From Amorphus coralli DSM 19760 (GTDB taxonomy: Bacteria > Pseudomonadota > Alphaproteobacteria > Rhizobiales > Amorphaceae), in the NCBI RefSeq assembly GCF_000374525.1, contig NZ_KB894576.1, forward strand, positions 1-64,000: a stretch of DNA of 64,000 bases, written 5' to 3'. Every line of letters starts with the position of its first letter. Position 1 is the first letter of the stretch. The notes under the pieces are model-generated. The model had not been told where the DNA came from and searched no databases. It saw only the letters and a program-made list of their open reading frames with translations. Positions 20,197 to 28,706 of this stretch are shown in pieces. A program made the position numbers and the translations under genes.

Positions 20197-21096
20197 TCAC
20201 ACGCGGCCCCCGGCGCCACCCTTCCTCAGGTGTTCGCGGTGCAGGATGTAGAGGCCGGAACCCACCACGATGGAGGCACCGATCACCGTCCACAGGCCCG
20301 GGATCTCGTCGAAGATCACGTAGCCCGTCAGCGTCATCCAGAGGATCTGGGTGTAGATGAACGGCGCCAGCGTCGAGGCCGGCGCAATCCGGTGGGCCCG
20401 GATCAGCAGATAGTGGCCAAACCCGCCGAATACGCCCGTCAGGAAGACCAGCGGCACCAGCCAGAGCTCCGGCATCACCGCCGAGGGCAGCGCCACGGGG
20501 GCGAGGCCCACCGCGCCCACGGCGCCGGAATAGAAGATCATCCCTTCCGAGCTCTCGGTCGTGCCGATCTTTCGGGTCAGCAGAATGTAGAAGGCGTTGG
20601 TGAGCATCGCGCCAAGCGAGAACAGGACCCCGACATTGAACGTGCCGAAGCCCGGCCGGGTGATCACCACCACGCCGAGAAAGCCGATGGACACGGCCGT
20701 CCAGCGCCGCATCCCGACTTTCTCGCCCAGGAACGGGCCGGCCAGCGCCGTGACCAGCAGCGGCGTGGCGAACATGATCGAGACCGCCTCGGTCAGGTCC
20801 AGGTAGGTCAGCGCCACGAAGTTCAGCGACGTTGTGCCGAACATGAAGGTGCCGCGCACGATCTGCAGCAGCGGCCTGCGGGTCTTGAGATGAAAGGGGC
20901 GCGACCAGAGCCGCAGCAGCAGCACCACGAGGACGGTATGGGTGACGAAGCGCAGCCAGGCGACCTCCACGGCCGGCATGTACTGGCCGAGAAATTTCGC
21001 CGTCGTGTCGAGGCAGCCGAACAGGGCCGCCGTCGCCGTCATCAGCAGGATGCCGCGCAGCGTGTCCGACGAGGTCAGCAAGGAAGGAGACGACAT
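20197..21096 (-). CDS. EamA-family (DMT) transporter
   Basis: A 299-residue membrane protein with about ten hydrophobic segments arranged as two EamA repeats (about 10-140 and 150-285). This is the RhaT/YdcZ/RarD-like drug/metabolite transporter layout, usually for export of amino acids or other metabolites. The ATG at 21096 places the first membrane helix near residue 10; an upstream in-frame start at 21144 would add 16 residues. It lies 56 bases upstream of the hydroxyacid dehydrogenase on the same strand, so the two may be co-transcribed. Substrate is not predictable. Confidence 0.9.
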   Translation of the reverse strand: MSSPSLLTSSDTLRGILLMTATAALFGCLDTTAKFLGQYMPAVEVAWLRFVTHTVLVVLLLRLWSRPFHLKTRRPLLQIVRGTFMFGTTSLNFVALTYLDLTEAVSIMFATPLLVTALAGPFLGEKVGMRRWTAVSIGFLGVVVITRPGFGTFNVGVLFSLGAMLTNAFYILLTRKIGTTESSEGMIFYSGAVGAVGLAPVALPSAVMPELWLVPLVFLTGVFGGFGHYLLIRAHRIAPASTLAPFIYTQILWMTLTGYVIFDEIPGLWTVIGASIVVGSGLYILHREHLRKGGAGGRV

Positions 21097-21272
21097 GCAC
21101 CGCTTTCGGTTCGATGGCTGCGGCCGATCCGAACCCGTCCGCAAGGCAGGAGCCTAGAAGGCTTCTCGCTCTACCGGAAGCGGTGTGCGTGCAGGGGTTT
21201 CATGCGGGAGACGCATACGCGCCCGGAACGACCCGGGTCCGGGGGCGACCGGGAGCAGGCCCTGCGCCGCGT

Positions 21273-21758
21273 TCAGGCCGGTTCTTCGACCTCGTCGGCT
21301 TCCTCGTCGAGACTGTCGACGAACCCGCCCGCGGCCGCGAGATTCTTCTCGATGGTCCGCAACAGCTTGCGCAGCCGCTTGCGGTCCTTGTCGTCGACGC
21401 CGGACAGCGCCTCCTTCTCCAGCCGCTTCCAGGCCTTGTCGACGTCGGAGATCCGGTCGCGACCCTCTTCGGTCAGGAAGACACGGGACAGCCGCCCGTC
21501 GCTTTCGGAGCTCTGCCGCTCCACCAGACCGTGGCCGGCGAGACGGCTAACCATCTTGGTGACGGTCGGAGGTTGCACGCCGAGCACGTTGGCGAGCTCG
21601 CTCATGGTCTGCCCGTCGCTGTCGGAAAGTGCCTTCAGCACGAACTCCTGACCGGGATGCAGGCCGATCCGGCTGAGGTGGCCGCCCGAGCGTACGCGCT
21701 GGGCTTTCGCCGCCTGCGCGAGCCGATACGTTGCCGTCTTTCGATAGTTGAATGACAT
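21273..21758 (-). CDS. MarR-family transcriptional regulator
   Basis: A 161-residue winged-helix regulator. The helix-turn-helix with TMSELANVLGVQPPTVTKMV lies at about residues 50-70 and is followed by the wing containing ESDGRLSRVFLT, a hallmark of MarR proteins. The C-terminal helix is highly acidic. The ATG at 21758 gives a normal family length, though the ribosome site is weak and the frame is open upstream. It lies 132 bases downstream of the leftward uptake/deaminase operon and could regulate that operon or the neighbouring EamA transporter. Such regulators commonly respond to small aromatic or heterocyclic ligands. Target and ligand are unknown. Confidence 0.9.
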   Translation of the reverse strand: MSFNYRKTATYRLAQAAKAQRVRSGGHLSRIGLHPGQEFVLKALSDSDGQTMSELANVLGVQPPTVTKMVSRLAGHGLVERQSSESDGRLSRVFLTEEGRDRISDVDKAWKRLEKEALSGVDDKDRKRLRKLLRTIEKNLAAAGGFVDSLDEEADEVEEPA

Positions 21759-21890
21759 GGTGCGTACGTCTCTACCAACCGCGAATGACGGTCGCATGAC
21801 TCTTTGTGAGCCTGCGAAGCGAATCGTCTCGAGAACGGTAATCGACCCACATGACGGCGGCAACGCACCTTGCCGATCAGCAACCGGCAC

Positions 21891-22484
21891 TCAGGTTCCG
21901 ATCCGGCCAGCCAGCCGCTCGACCCTGTCGAGGAACGCGGTCCGTCTGGCGAGGGGCACCGTGTCCATTTTGTAGAGTGCAATAAAGCGGGTCCGGCAGC
22001 GGGGCGCGCACAGCCCCCGGATACCCCGCAGCACCGTCCGCCTGCCCGGCTCGCCGACCAGCTTGGAGACGAGCCAGGTGGCGCCGCAGGTGGTCACCAC
22101 GACGATCTCGCGGATGCCGGTCAGCTGGCCCTGCGGCCGCCGGGTTTCCGTCGGCAGGGAGAAGGTCGCGTGCGGCACGAACACCCGGTCCAGCCACCCT
22201 TTGAGGATTGCGGGCAGTCCGAACCACCAGGTGGGATAGACGAAGACCAGCGCCTCGCAGCGGCGAAGCCGCGCCAGCTCATCCGCCACCGGTTTCTCGT
22301 TGACGTCCGCCGTGTCGTAGCGGCGGCGTTCTTCCGCCCCCATCACGGGGTCGAAGCCCTCCGCGTAGAGATCGGCGACCTCGACCTCGTGGCCCGCCAC
22401 CAGCAGACCAGCCACCACGCGGTCGCGCACCGCCGCGTTGAAGCTGTCGCCGCACGGGTGCGCGTAAACGACCAGAACCTTCAC
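21891..22484 (-). CDS. Flavodoxin-fold NAD(P)H oxidoreductase
   Basis: A 197-residue flavoprotein of the NQO1/KefF/MdaB group, expected to transfer electrons from NAD(P)H through FMN or FAD to quinones or other acceptors. The N-terminal strand-loop with VVYAHPCGDSFNAA is the typical flavin phosphate loop. The block YPTWWFGLPAILKGWLDRV (about 82-100) is the family hallmark that packs against the flavin. The start is a GTG at 22484. It is the last member of the leftward ABC/deaminase/FAD-oxidase operon, 28 bases after the oxidase gene. It may reduce a flavin or quinone for, or protect against, the oxidase product; that is inference. Confidence 0.9.
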   Translation of the reverse strand: MKVLVVYAHPCGDSFNAAVRDRVVAGLLVAGHEVEVADLYAEGFDPVMGAEERRRYDTADVNEKPVADELARLRRCEALVFVYPTWWFGLPAILKGWLDRVFVPHATFSLPTETRRPQGQLTGIREIVVVTTCGATWLVSKLVGEPGRRTVLRGIRGLCAPRCRTRFIALYKMDTVPLARRTAFLDRVERLAGRIGT

Positions 22485-22512
22485 GGCCCCGGCGCCCCGT
22501 GGCGGCCGGACC

Positions 22513-23919
22513 TCATCGCGACAGGCCCGGGAACAGATAGGTCTGGCGACCGGCGAAATCGAAGGCCGGATCCTCCCAGGCGATCATCTTGCCGGGGTTG
22601 AGGAGCCCTTTCGGATCCGCTTCGCGCTTGAAGGCGAGCTGCGCGCTGTCGGACTGCTTCATGCCGCCCTCCTCCAGCGTGTAGCGGTGCGGGTTGAATA
22701 CCGGGCAGCCCATCTCCTCGTGGATGCGCACGATCTCGTCGAGCCGCTCCTCGGAGGAATAGCGCACCAGCGCCAGCCCGAAGCAGGCGATCACCCCGTC
22801 GAAGCGGACGAACTCCAGGTGTGTCATCACCTCGTCGCCGAACACATCGGCGATGGCGGCCACCTTGGCGAGGTGGTTCGGGTAGGGATAGAGCGACTGC
22901 AAGTAGGTGATGGTCGGATCGACCCGCAGCGCGCGCAGCGTGGTGTGATTCCACGACAGCTCGTAGAGCGGCGGCAGTTCCCTGCGGTCGCTCTCGCTCG
23001 CCGTGTCGGAGCGGTAGAGGACCGCGCCGCGCGAGCGGGCAACGAGCGACACCAGCGCGTCCACCGCGAACGGTGCCACCATGATCAGCGCCACCGACTG
23101 GTCGTGGGCGATGTAGCGCTGGTGGCGCAGGAAATAGTCGTGGGCGGCCGGCGCGGCGACGACGCCCACCTCCTTGGTGAGGATGCCGTCGTGGCGGGCG
23201 ACGCCATCGGCGAAGGCGGCGGCCAGCGTCAGCGCGTCGAAACCGACAATGACATCGACCCAGTCATGGGCGGCCGTCAGCGGCATCTCCACCTCGGTGA
23301 TGACGCCGTTGGTGCCATAGGCGTGGCTGACCTTGTGAAGGTCCTCCCCGGTCAGCGTCAGCTTTCGCGGCTCGGCCTCCATGGTCATTACCTCGACGCG
23401 GGCCACGTTGCCGAGATCGCGCAAGCCCCCCCAGCGCACCGAGCCGACGCCGCCCGACCCGCCGGCGATGAAGCCGGCGATGGAGGCCGTCCGGTAGGTG
23501 GACGGGTGCATCCGCAGTTCCTGGCCGCAGGCCGCCTTCGTTGCCCGGTCGATATCGGCAAGGATGGCGCCCGGCTCCGCCACCACGGAGCCCGGTCCGG
23601 CGCGCTTCACCGCGTTCATCCCGGCAAGGTCCAGCACCAGCCCGCCGGCCAGCGGCATCGCCTGGCCGTAGTTGCCGGTGCCGGCGCCGCGCACCGTGAC
23701 CGGCACGTCGCGGGCGTGGCAGGCGGCGAGGATGCGGGCGACCTCCTCCTCGCTTTTCGGCGACGCGACGAGATCACCGCAGACATGATCCAGCTGCCGC
23801 TTGAGCACCGGCGAGTACCAGAAGAAGTCCCGGCTCTTCTGCTTCACCAGCGACGGGTGCGTCTCGATCGCGATGCCCTCGAGATCCGCTGCGAGGCCGT
23901 CCAGATCCGCCATCGTCAT
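22513..23919 (-). CDS. FAD-linked oxidase/dehydrogenase (PCMH type)
   Basis: This 468-residue flavoenzyme is of the GlcD / VAO-like FAD_binding_4 family. The PCMH FAD-binding domain covers about residues 45-225, with the pyrophosphate loop VRGAGTGNYGQAMPL and the GGSGGVGSVRWG segment. The C-terminal cap ends with DPKGLLNPGKMI, the FAD-oxidase C domain signature. No HxxxC bicovalent-FAD motif is evident. The ATG at 23919 has a GGAG site and overlaps the deaminase stop by four bases (ATGA), so the two are translationally coupled. This implies the oxidase acts in the same pathway, either on the deaminase product or its precursor. Substrate is unknown. Confidence 0.88.
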   Translation of the reverse strand: MTMADLDGLAADLEGIAIETHPSLVKQKSRDFFWYSPVLKRQLDHVCGDLVASPKSEEEVARILAACHARDVPVTVRGAGTGNYGQAMPLAGGLVLDLAGMNAVKRAGPGSVVAEPGAILADIDRATKAACGQELRMHPSTYRTASIAGFIAGGSGGVGSVRWGGLRDLGNVARVEVMTMEAEPRKLTLTGEDLHKVSHAYGTNGVITEVEMPLTAAHDWVDVIVGFDALTLAAAFADGVARHDGILTKEVGVVAAPAAHDYFLRHQRYIAHDQSVALIMVAPFAVDALVSLVARSRGAVLYRSDTASESDRRELPPLYELSWNHTTLRALRVDPTITYLQSLYPYPNHLAKVAAIADVFGDEVMTHLEFVRFDGVIACFGLALVRYSSEERLDEIVRIHEEMGCPVFNPHRYTLEEGGMKQSDSAQLAFKREADPKGLLNPGKMIAWEDPAFDFAGRQTYLFPGLSR

Positions 23920-25229
23920 GCTCCAAAAAGGTCGTCCAGCTCCCGATAGTCGGGCAGAACCCGGTCGAGCACCACCCCGTCGCGAACAACGATCCGGTCG
24001 TCCTGGCCCCGGGCAAGCAGCTCGCTGAAGGAGCGCGCCCGGAAGAGCACCAGGTTGGCCGGTGCGCCGGTCTCCAGGATACCCCGGCCAGGCTCCCCCA
24101 TCATCGCCGCCGGCACCCGGGTCACCGCCGCCGGCCAGTCTCCGAGCGGATGATCCAGATGCAGGATGCGTGTCGCGGCCCGGTACACCTCCAGCATATC
24201 CAGATCGCCGTAGGCGTAGAACGGGTCACGGGTGTTGTCGCTCGCGATTGCAACGGGAATGTCTCGCCCGGCCATCTCCTGGACGATGGTCGCCCCCCTG
24301 AGCCGCGGGGTGCGACCCGGATGACGGTCCTGCAGGTAGAGATTGCACAGCGGCAAAGTGACCACGGTGATGCCTGCCCGCGCCACCACGTCCAGCGTCC
24401 GGCACACCTCGTCGTCGGCCTGGACGGTGAGCGAGCAGGCGTGCCCCACGGTAATCTGGCCGGGAAACCCTGTCTCCAGCGCGGTTTCGGCGATCCGGCG
24501 CAGCCCGTGGGCCTCCGGGTCGAGCGCCTCGTCGGCATGGAAATCGAGGTCGAGCCCGAAGCGCACCGCGGCGTCGAACAGCCGCTTCAGCCGGGCGTCG
24601 AGATCGTCAATCGGGTAGACCGCCGCGCCCAGCATGCCGCCGTGGTCTGCAACGACCGACACATAGGCGTCGAGATCGCTCCCTTCGGGCAGTTCGTCGA
24701 TGCCGATCAGCGCGACACCCTGCAACTCGACGCGCCCACGCCAGGCCTCGCGCATCGCGGCGAAGACCGGCCACGAAATGCGGTGCTGCGGCGGGCTTGA
24801 ATCGATGTGGGTACGGATGAGCCGGGTGCCGTGCGCCTCCGCCGCGCGCAGGGCGAAGTCCATGCGACGACGCACATCCTCCGCCGTCCAGTTCTGCCGG
24901 CGGTCGATCTCGCAGGCATTCAGTGCCGTCCCGAAACGACCGTCGGGATTGTCGGTGCGCGGCCAGATATGGCCCTTGTCGAGATGGGTGTGGACGTCGG
25001 CGAAGGCGGGAAAGACCAGCCCGCCGTCGAGGTCGGTGGCTCCCTCCCCCCTCGCCTGCCCGGCCGGTTCGATCGCCACGACGCGCCCATCGGCCAGCGT
25101 GATGTCCACCGCAATGCGTTCGCGCCCGCCCGCGACCGCGGCAAGTGCCGGGCACAGCGCCGCCGGCACATGGGCATCGATGAGCCGGACCGGCCGGTCG
25201 CCCGCACTCAGTCCGGGACGCCACACCAT
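23916..25229 (-). CDS. Cytosine-deaminase-like amidohydrolase
   Basis: A 437-residue metal-dependent hydrolase close to the CodA group. The metal and catalytic residues match E. coli CodA by hand alignment: H80 and H82 in HTHLD, H231 and E234 in FHADE, H263 in VGHACSL, and D331 in SDNTRDPFY. The residue aligned with CodA Gln156, which hydrogen-bonds the pyrimidine, reads as glycine (G176), so the substrate is probably not cytosine. Deamination of another ring such as a creatinine-like or substituted pyrimidine compound is plausible but unproven. The ATG at 25229 lies 4 bases past the permease stop; a GTG at 25256 is an alternative. It overlaps the FAD oxidase gene by 4 bases. Confidence 0.85.
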   Translation of the reverse strand: MVWRPGLSAGDRPVRLIDAHVPAALCPALAAVAGGRERIAVDITLADGRVVAIEPAGQARGEGATDLDGGLVFPAFADVHTHLDKGHIWPRTDNPDGRFGTALNACEIDRRQNWTAEDVRRRMDFALRAAEAHGTRLIRTHIDSSPPQHRISWPVFAAMREAWRGRVELQGVALIGIDELPEGSDLDAYVSVVADHGGMLGAAVYPIDDLDARLKRLFDAAVRFGLDLDFHADEALDPEAHGLRRIAETALETGFPGQITVGHACSLTVQADDEVCRTLDVVARAGITVVTLPLCNLYLQDRHPGRTPRLRGATIVQEMAGRDIPVAIASDNTRDPFYAYGDLDMLEVYRAATRILHLDHPLGDWPAAVTRVPAAMMGEPGRGILETGAPANLVLFRARSFSELLARGQDDRIVVRDGVVLDRVLPDYRELDDLFGA

Positions 25230-25233
25230 CGGA

Positions 25234-26130
25234 TCAGCGCTCCCTGCCGATGGCACTTTCGTGCCATTTCCTCAGGATCAGGTGCGACGCCAGGCTGAGC
25301 ACCAGGTAGATCGCGACGCCCGCGGCCGAGATCAGGATCAGCGCGGCGAACATGCGCGCGGTGTTGAGCCGGTAGCCGGCCTCGATGATGCGGAAGGCGA
25401 GCCCCGATCCGAACCCAGCCGTGCCGGCCACGAATTCCGCCACCACCGCCCCGATGAGCGACAGCCCGCCGGCGATCCTGAGCCCGCCGAGAAAATAGGG
25501 CATCGCCGCGGGAAGCCGCAGATGGCGCAGCGTCTGCCACCGGCTGGCGCCGTAGAGATGGAAGAGGGCGTGCAGGTTGCGGTCGGCTGAGTTCAGCCCC
25601 AGCGTCGTGTTGGAGAGGATCGGGAAGAAGGCGACGATCCACGCGCAGATCAGGAGCTTTGCGGTCGTGTTGTCGACATAGATGTTGATCAGCGGAAACA
25701 CGGCGACGATGGGCGTCACCTGCAAGACAACCGCGATGGGAAAGAAGGAATATTCCACCAGCCGCGACTGGGAGAACAGGATCGCCAACCCGACGCCGCC
25801 AAGCGTCGCCACTATCAGCGCCAGGGTGGTGATGGCCAGCGTGTTGACGAGCGCGCCAGACAGGATCGGCCAGTCCTTCACCAGGGTGGCGAAGACCGTC
25901 CCCGGCCCCGGCAGGATGTAGGGCGGGATTTCGTTGACCACGACCACCAGGTGCCAGCCGAAGACGATCGCGACGACCACGAGCAGCGGCAGCAGCCACC
26001 GCGCGAGCCGATCGAACCGCTCCGCGCGGCTGCGTCCGCTGGCTTCGGCCTCGCCCATTGCACGCCATGCCTCGGCCGGCTCGTCCATGGGGCCTGCCGC
26101 GCCGCCGCGGCTGTCGGAAACGCTGCTCAT
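25234..26130 (-). CDS. ABC transporter permease (SsuC/TauC/ThiX type)
   Basis: A 298-residue BPD-type inner-membrane permease with about six membrane segments. The EAA loop that docks to the ATPase is visible around GASRWQTLRHLRLPAAMPYF. A basic and acidic N-terminal tail of about 45 residues precedes the first helix at about residue 50. The ATG at 26130 lies 22 bases after the ATPase stop. It pairs with the neighbouring ATP-binding and NMT1-type binding proteins, forming an importer of the nitrate/sulfonate/pyrimidine-precursor class. Confidence 0.93.
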   Translation of the reverse strand: MSSVSDSRGGAAGPMDEPAEAWRAMGEAEASGRSRAERFDRLARWLLPLLVVVAIVFGWHLVVVVNEIPPYILPGPGTVFATLVKDWPILSGALVNTLAITTLALIVATLGGVGLAILFSQSRLVEYSFFPIAVVLQVTPIVAVFPLINIYVDNTTAKLLICAWIVAFFPILSNTTLGLNSADRNLHALFHLYGASRWQTLRHLRLPAAMPYFLGGLRIAGGLSLIGAVVAEFVAGTAGFGSGLAFRIIEAGYRLNTARMFAALILISAAGVAIYLVLSLASHLILRKWHESAIGRER

Positions 26131-26152
26131 GACCTGCCCGCGCCGGTTCGCA

Positions 26153-26962
26153 TCATGCCGGGCGGCCCTCCTCCATGGCCAGGAGCAATGCCGCGGAGGT
26201 CTCGTTGCAAAGCTCGCCATAGTGCGGCGTGGTGCGGAAGGCGTCGGTGCGCGGATAGGGCTCGTCGACGGTGAGCGTCCGGATGATGCGCCCGGGGCGG
26301 GCGGCCATCACGGCAATCCGGCTGGAGAGGTAGACCGACTCGAACACCGAATGGGTAACGAACACCACGGTGAAGCCGAACCGACCCCACAGTTCCAGCA
26401 GGTCGTTGTTGAGCCTGAAGCGGGTGATCTCGTCCAGCGCGGCGAACGGTTCGTCGAGAAGCAGAAGCCGCGGCTCCGTCACCAGCGCCCGGGCGATGGA
26501 CACCCGCATCTTCATGCCGCCGGAGAGTTCGCGCGGATAGGAGCCGGCGAAAGCGGCCAGGCCGACGCCGTCCAGCGCCTCCATCACCCGGTCCCGGGCC
26601 GCCCGCTTCGACACGCCGCGCAGGCGCAGCGGCAGCCAGACATTGGTGAAGGCGCTTGCCCACGGCATCAGCGTCGGCTCCTGGAAGACGAAGCCGATGT
26701 CGCGGTCCGCATTCTGCTCGTCCGGGCGGCGGATGGTTCCTGCGCTGGGCTCGATCAGCCCGGCGACAAGGCGCAGCACCGTTGACTTGCCGCATCCGGA
26801 GGGGCCCAGCAGGCTCAGGAACTCGCCCTGGCGCACGGCAAGATCGAGGTCTGCGATCGCCGTCGTGCCGTTGGAGAAGCGCTTGGTGACGCCGCCGAGC
26901 ACCACGGCGGACGGCTGCTCCGCGGATGCAGCCGGATCGATCGATTGCGCGGCCTGCGCCAT
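26153..26962 (-). CDS. ABC transporter ATP-binding protein (SsuB/TauB/ThiZ type)
   Basis: A 269-residue ATPase driving the neighbouring importer. Walker A (GPSGCGKST) is at 53-61, a Q-loop is in VFQEPTLMPWAS, the signature is ELSGGMKMR, Walker B with the catalytic glutamate is in LLLLDEPFAALDE, and the switch histidine is in VFVTHSV. The MPWAS segment after the Q-loop is usual for the sulfonate/taurine/nitrate subfamily. The ATG at 26962 has a GGAGAGGG site and follows the binding-protein gene by 29 bases. Confidence 0.95.
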   Translation of the reverse strand: MAQAAQSIDPAASAEQPSAVVLGGVTKRFSNGTTAIADLDLAVRQGEFLSLLGPSGCGKSTVLRLVAGLIEPSAGTIRRPDEQNADRDIGFVFQEPTLMPWASAFTNVWLPLRLRGVSKRAARDRVMEALDGVGLAAFAGSYPRELSGGMKMRVSIARALVTEPRLLLLDEPFAALDEITRFRLNNDLLELWGRFGFTVVFVTHSVFESVYLSSRIAVMAARPGRIIRTLTVDEPYPRTDAFRTTPHYGELCNETSAALLLAMEEGRPA

Positions 26963-26991
26963 TCACACCCTCTCCGGGCCGCCGGGCGGCC

Positions 26992-28008
26992 CTACTCGCC
27001 GGTCAACGTCTTGCGGAGATCGAGACCGACCCCCTTGTTCACGTAGTCGAGCGTGTAGGCAGCGGAGACGTCGATGCCCTCCGGCAACACGCCCGAGGCC
27101 ACCATCTTCTCGTAGAAGCTCTTGAAGCGCGCATCGGTCATCGCCCCGATGCCCAGCTCCAGCGAATCGCCGGAATCGACGATCCCGTACTCGCGGAGCT
27201 TCTCGCGCGTGTAGGCGAGCTGTTCCGTGGACATGTCCGGGTTCGCCTCCTGGATGACCGCGTCGCCGGCCGACGGATCGCCATAGAGGTAGGTGTACCA
27301 GCCGATGGCGGAGCCGTCGACGAAGCAGCGGACCGCCTCGGGCATCTCGTCGAGGGTTTTCTGCATCACCTCCACCGTGGTGGCGTAGGTGTCGAAGCCC
27401 TGGTCGGCGATAAGGAAGATGTTCGGCTTGAAGCCGCCCTTGGTCTCGATGGCGAACGGCTCGGAGGTGACGTAGCCCTGCTGGCCCACGCGCGGATCGG
27501 CGAGGAACGGCGCCGGATTGAAGGTGTAGGGCTTGCGCTGCTCCTCCCTGAAGCCGTCGGCCGCGACCATCCACTGGAAGAAGGACTGGAATCCCTCGTC
27601 GCTGAGCAGCAGGTCGATGTCCTTCAGGCTCTCCCAGGTGTCGAGCCCCTGGTCGGGATGGGTCATGATGACCTGCGGCTCCTTCTGGAAGTGCGCCGCG
27701 ACCACCTTCAGCGGGATGTCCTGCTCCACCGCCGAATAGGCCTGGATCAGGTTGCCACCCATGTGGAACTGGATGCGTCCTGCCAGCAGCAGCGCGCGGT
27801 TGTTCACCTGCGGCCCGCCCGGCACGATCTCAACGTCGAGGCCGCAGGCCTCGTAGGTACCGTCCGCGGCGGCCTGATAGTAGCCGCCGTGCTCGGCCTC
27901 GGGCAGCCAGTTGGTTCCGAACTTCACCTTCTCAAGCGCAGCGGCCGGACCGGCCAGGACCGCACCGGCGGCAAGGGTGCAGGCGGCAAGCGAAATCGCA
28001 CGGGTCAT
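26992..28008 (-). CDS. NMT1/THI5-like ABC substrate-binding protein
   Basis: A 338-residue periplasmic solute-binding protein. A cleavable signal peptide is clear (basic MTR, hydrophobic core, likely cleavage after Ala24 in PAAALE). The mature part opens with KVKFGTNWLPEAEHGGYYQA, the usual NMT1/THI5-like start, a family that includes proteins for hydroxymethylpyrimidine and riboflavin precursors as well as sulfonates. It is the first gene of the leftward operon with ATPase, permease, deaminase, oxidase and reductase. A ring-type ligand would fit the downstream deaminase. No THI-box riboswitch precedes it. Confidence 0.92.
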   Translation of the reverse strand: MTRAISLAACTLAAGAVLAGPAAALEKVKFGTNWLPEAEHGGYYQAAADGTYEACGLDVEIVPGGPQVNNRALLLAGRIQFHMGGNLIQAYSAVEQDIPLKVVAAHFQKEPQVIMTHPDQGLDTWESLKDIDLLLSDEGFQSFFQWMVAADGFREEQRKPYTFNPAPFLADPRVGQQGYVTSEPFAIETKGGFKPNIFLIADQGFDTYATTVEVMQKTLDEMPEAVRCFVDGSAIGWYTYLYGDPSAGDAVIQEANPDMSTEQLAYTREKLREYGIVDSGDSLELGIGAMTDARFKSFYEKMVASGVLPEGIDVSAAYTLDYVNKGVGLDLRKTLTGE

Positions 28009-28310
28009 GAGACGGTCGTCCTCGCGTCGGTGCGGGCGGGCAGCGGGCCCCGCCCCCTCTGGTGATCTCTCCGGCCACCGGACCCGGTGTGCCGAAACCG
28101 GTCCGCCGGTCCAGGTCCGCCGGTTTGCAACGCACGTGCCACGATGAGAGGTCGAGCGCCCGCCCCGCGCGACCCCGTCTGATCTGAAACAATAGCGGCT
28201 CGCAGTCGCCGGGCAAGCCGGGCTACCACCGGCGCTTCGGTCCCGGACAGAAATGCTCTAGCCTGCTGCGAGAGTTCGCCGGCCATCGCCCGAAGGAGCG
28301 CAATCCGATC
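28009..28310. promoter_or_regulatory. Divergent control region of the deaminase/creatininase locus
   Basis: This 302-base gap separates the leftward binding-protein operon from the rightward Rid/creatininase pair and must contain both promoters. A repeat cluster at 28095-28126 is the best operator candidate. I looked for a TPP (THI-box) riboswitch because of the THI5-like protein and do not see its conserved blocks. No small gene is evident. Confidence 0.5.
28095..28126. repeat. Direct and inverted repeats, candidate operator
   Basis: GGTCCGCCGGT occurs twice, at 28100-28110 and 28114-28124, start to start 14 bases. The pair is bracketed by the inverted arms AAACCGG (28095-28101) and CCGGTTT (28120-28126). 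It lies roughly 90 bases upstream of the binding-protein start and 185 bases upstream of the Rid start, a suitable place to control both operons. Confidence 0.45.
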
Positions 28311-28706
28311 GTGCTTCCCTCCCACACGCCTGCCACCATCCGCGCGCCGTTCGCCCAGTATGCACACGGCATAGAGGTCCCGGCCGGCTACCGGCTCCTG
28401 GTCTGTTCCGGTCAGCTTGGTGCGCGGCCGGACGACACGGTGCCGGAGGACGTCGAGGCCCAGGCCGACCTCTGCTTTTCCAACATCGCGGAAATCCTGC
28501 GATCGGCCGGAATGAGCGTCGACGATCTGGTGCGGCTCAACGCCTTCGTCACCGGTCGCGAGCATCTGCAGGGTTACATGCGCGCCCGCGACCGCTTCGT
28601 CGGGGCCCGCAAGCCGGCCTCGACGCTGATGATCGTCTCCGGCTTCTCCCGCCCTGAATTCAAGGTCGAGGTGGAGGCGCTCGCCGCCGGAAAGGCCCGG
28701 CCATGA
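28311..28706 (+). CDS. Rid (YjgF/UK114) family protein, non-canonical
   Basis: A 131-residue protein of the Rid family, whose archetype RidA hydrolyses reactive enamine/imine intermediates. The family strands are clear: LLVCSGQLGARP near 29-40, and KVEVEALA near the end. The catalytic arginine of RidA (E. coli Arg105 in PARS) is replaced: the matching segment reads PAST, so Ser104 stands in its place. Members lacking that arginine belong to Rid subgroups often found in catabolic loci and may not be enamine deaminases. The start is a GTG at 28311 with an AAGGAG site somewhat far upstream. It overlaps the creatininase-family gene by 4 bases, indicating tight coupling. Confidence 0.9.
   Translation: MLPSHTPATIRAPFAQYAHGIEVPAGYRLLVCSGQLGARPDDTVPEDVEAQADLCFSNIAEILRSAGMSVDDLVRLNAFVTGREHLQGYMRARDRFVGARKPASTLMIVSGFSRPEFKVEVEALAAGKARP

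Noticed and set aside
28009-28310. Possible TPP riboswitch before the THI5-like binding protein
   Set aside because: The conserved THI-box blocks could not be found on the leftward strand.
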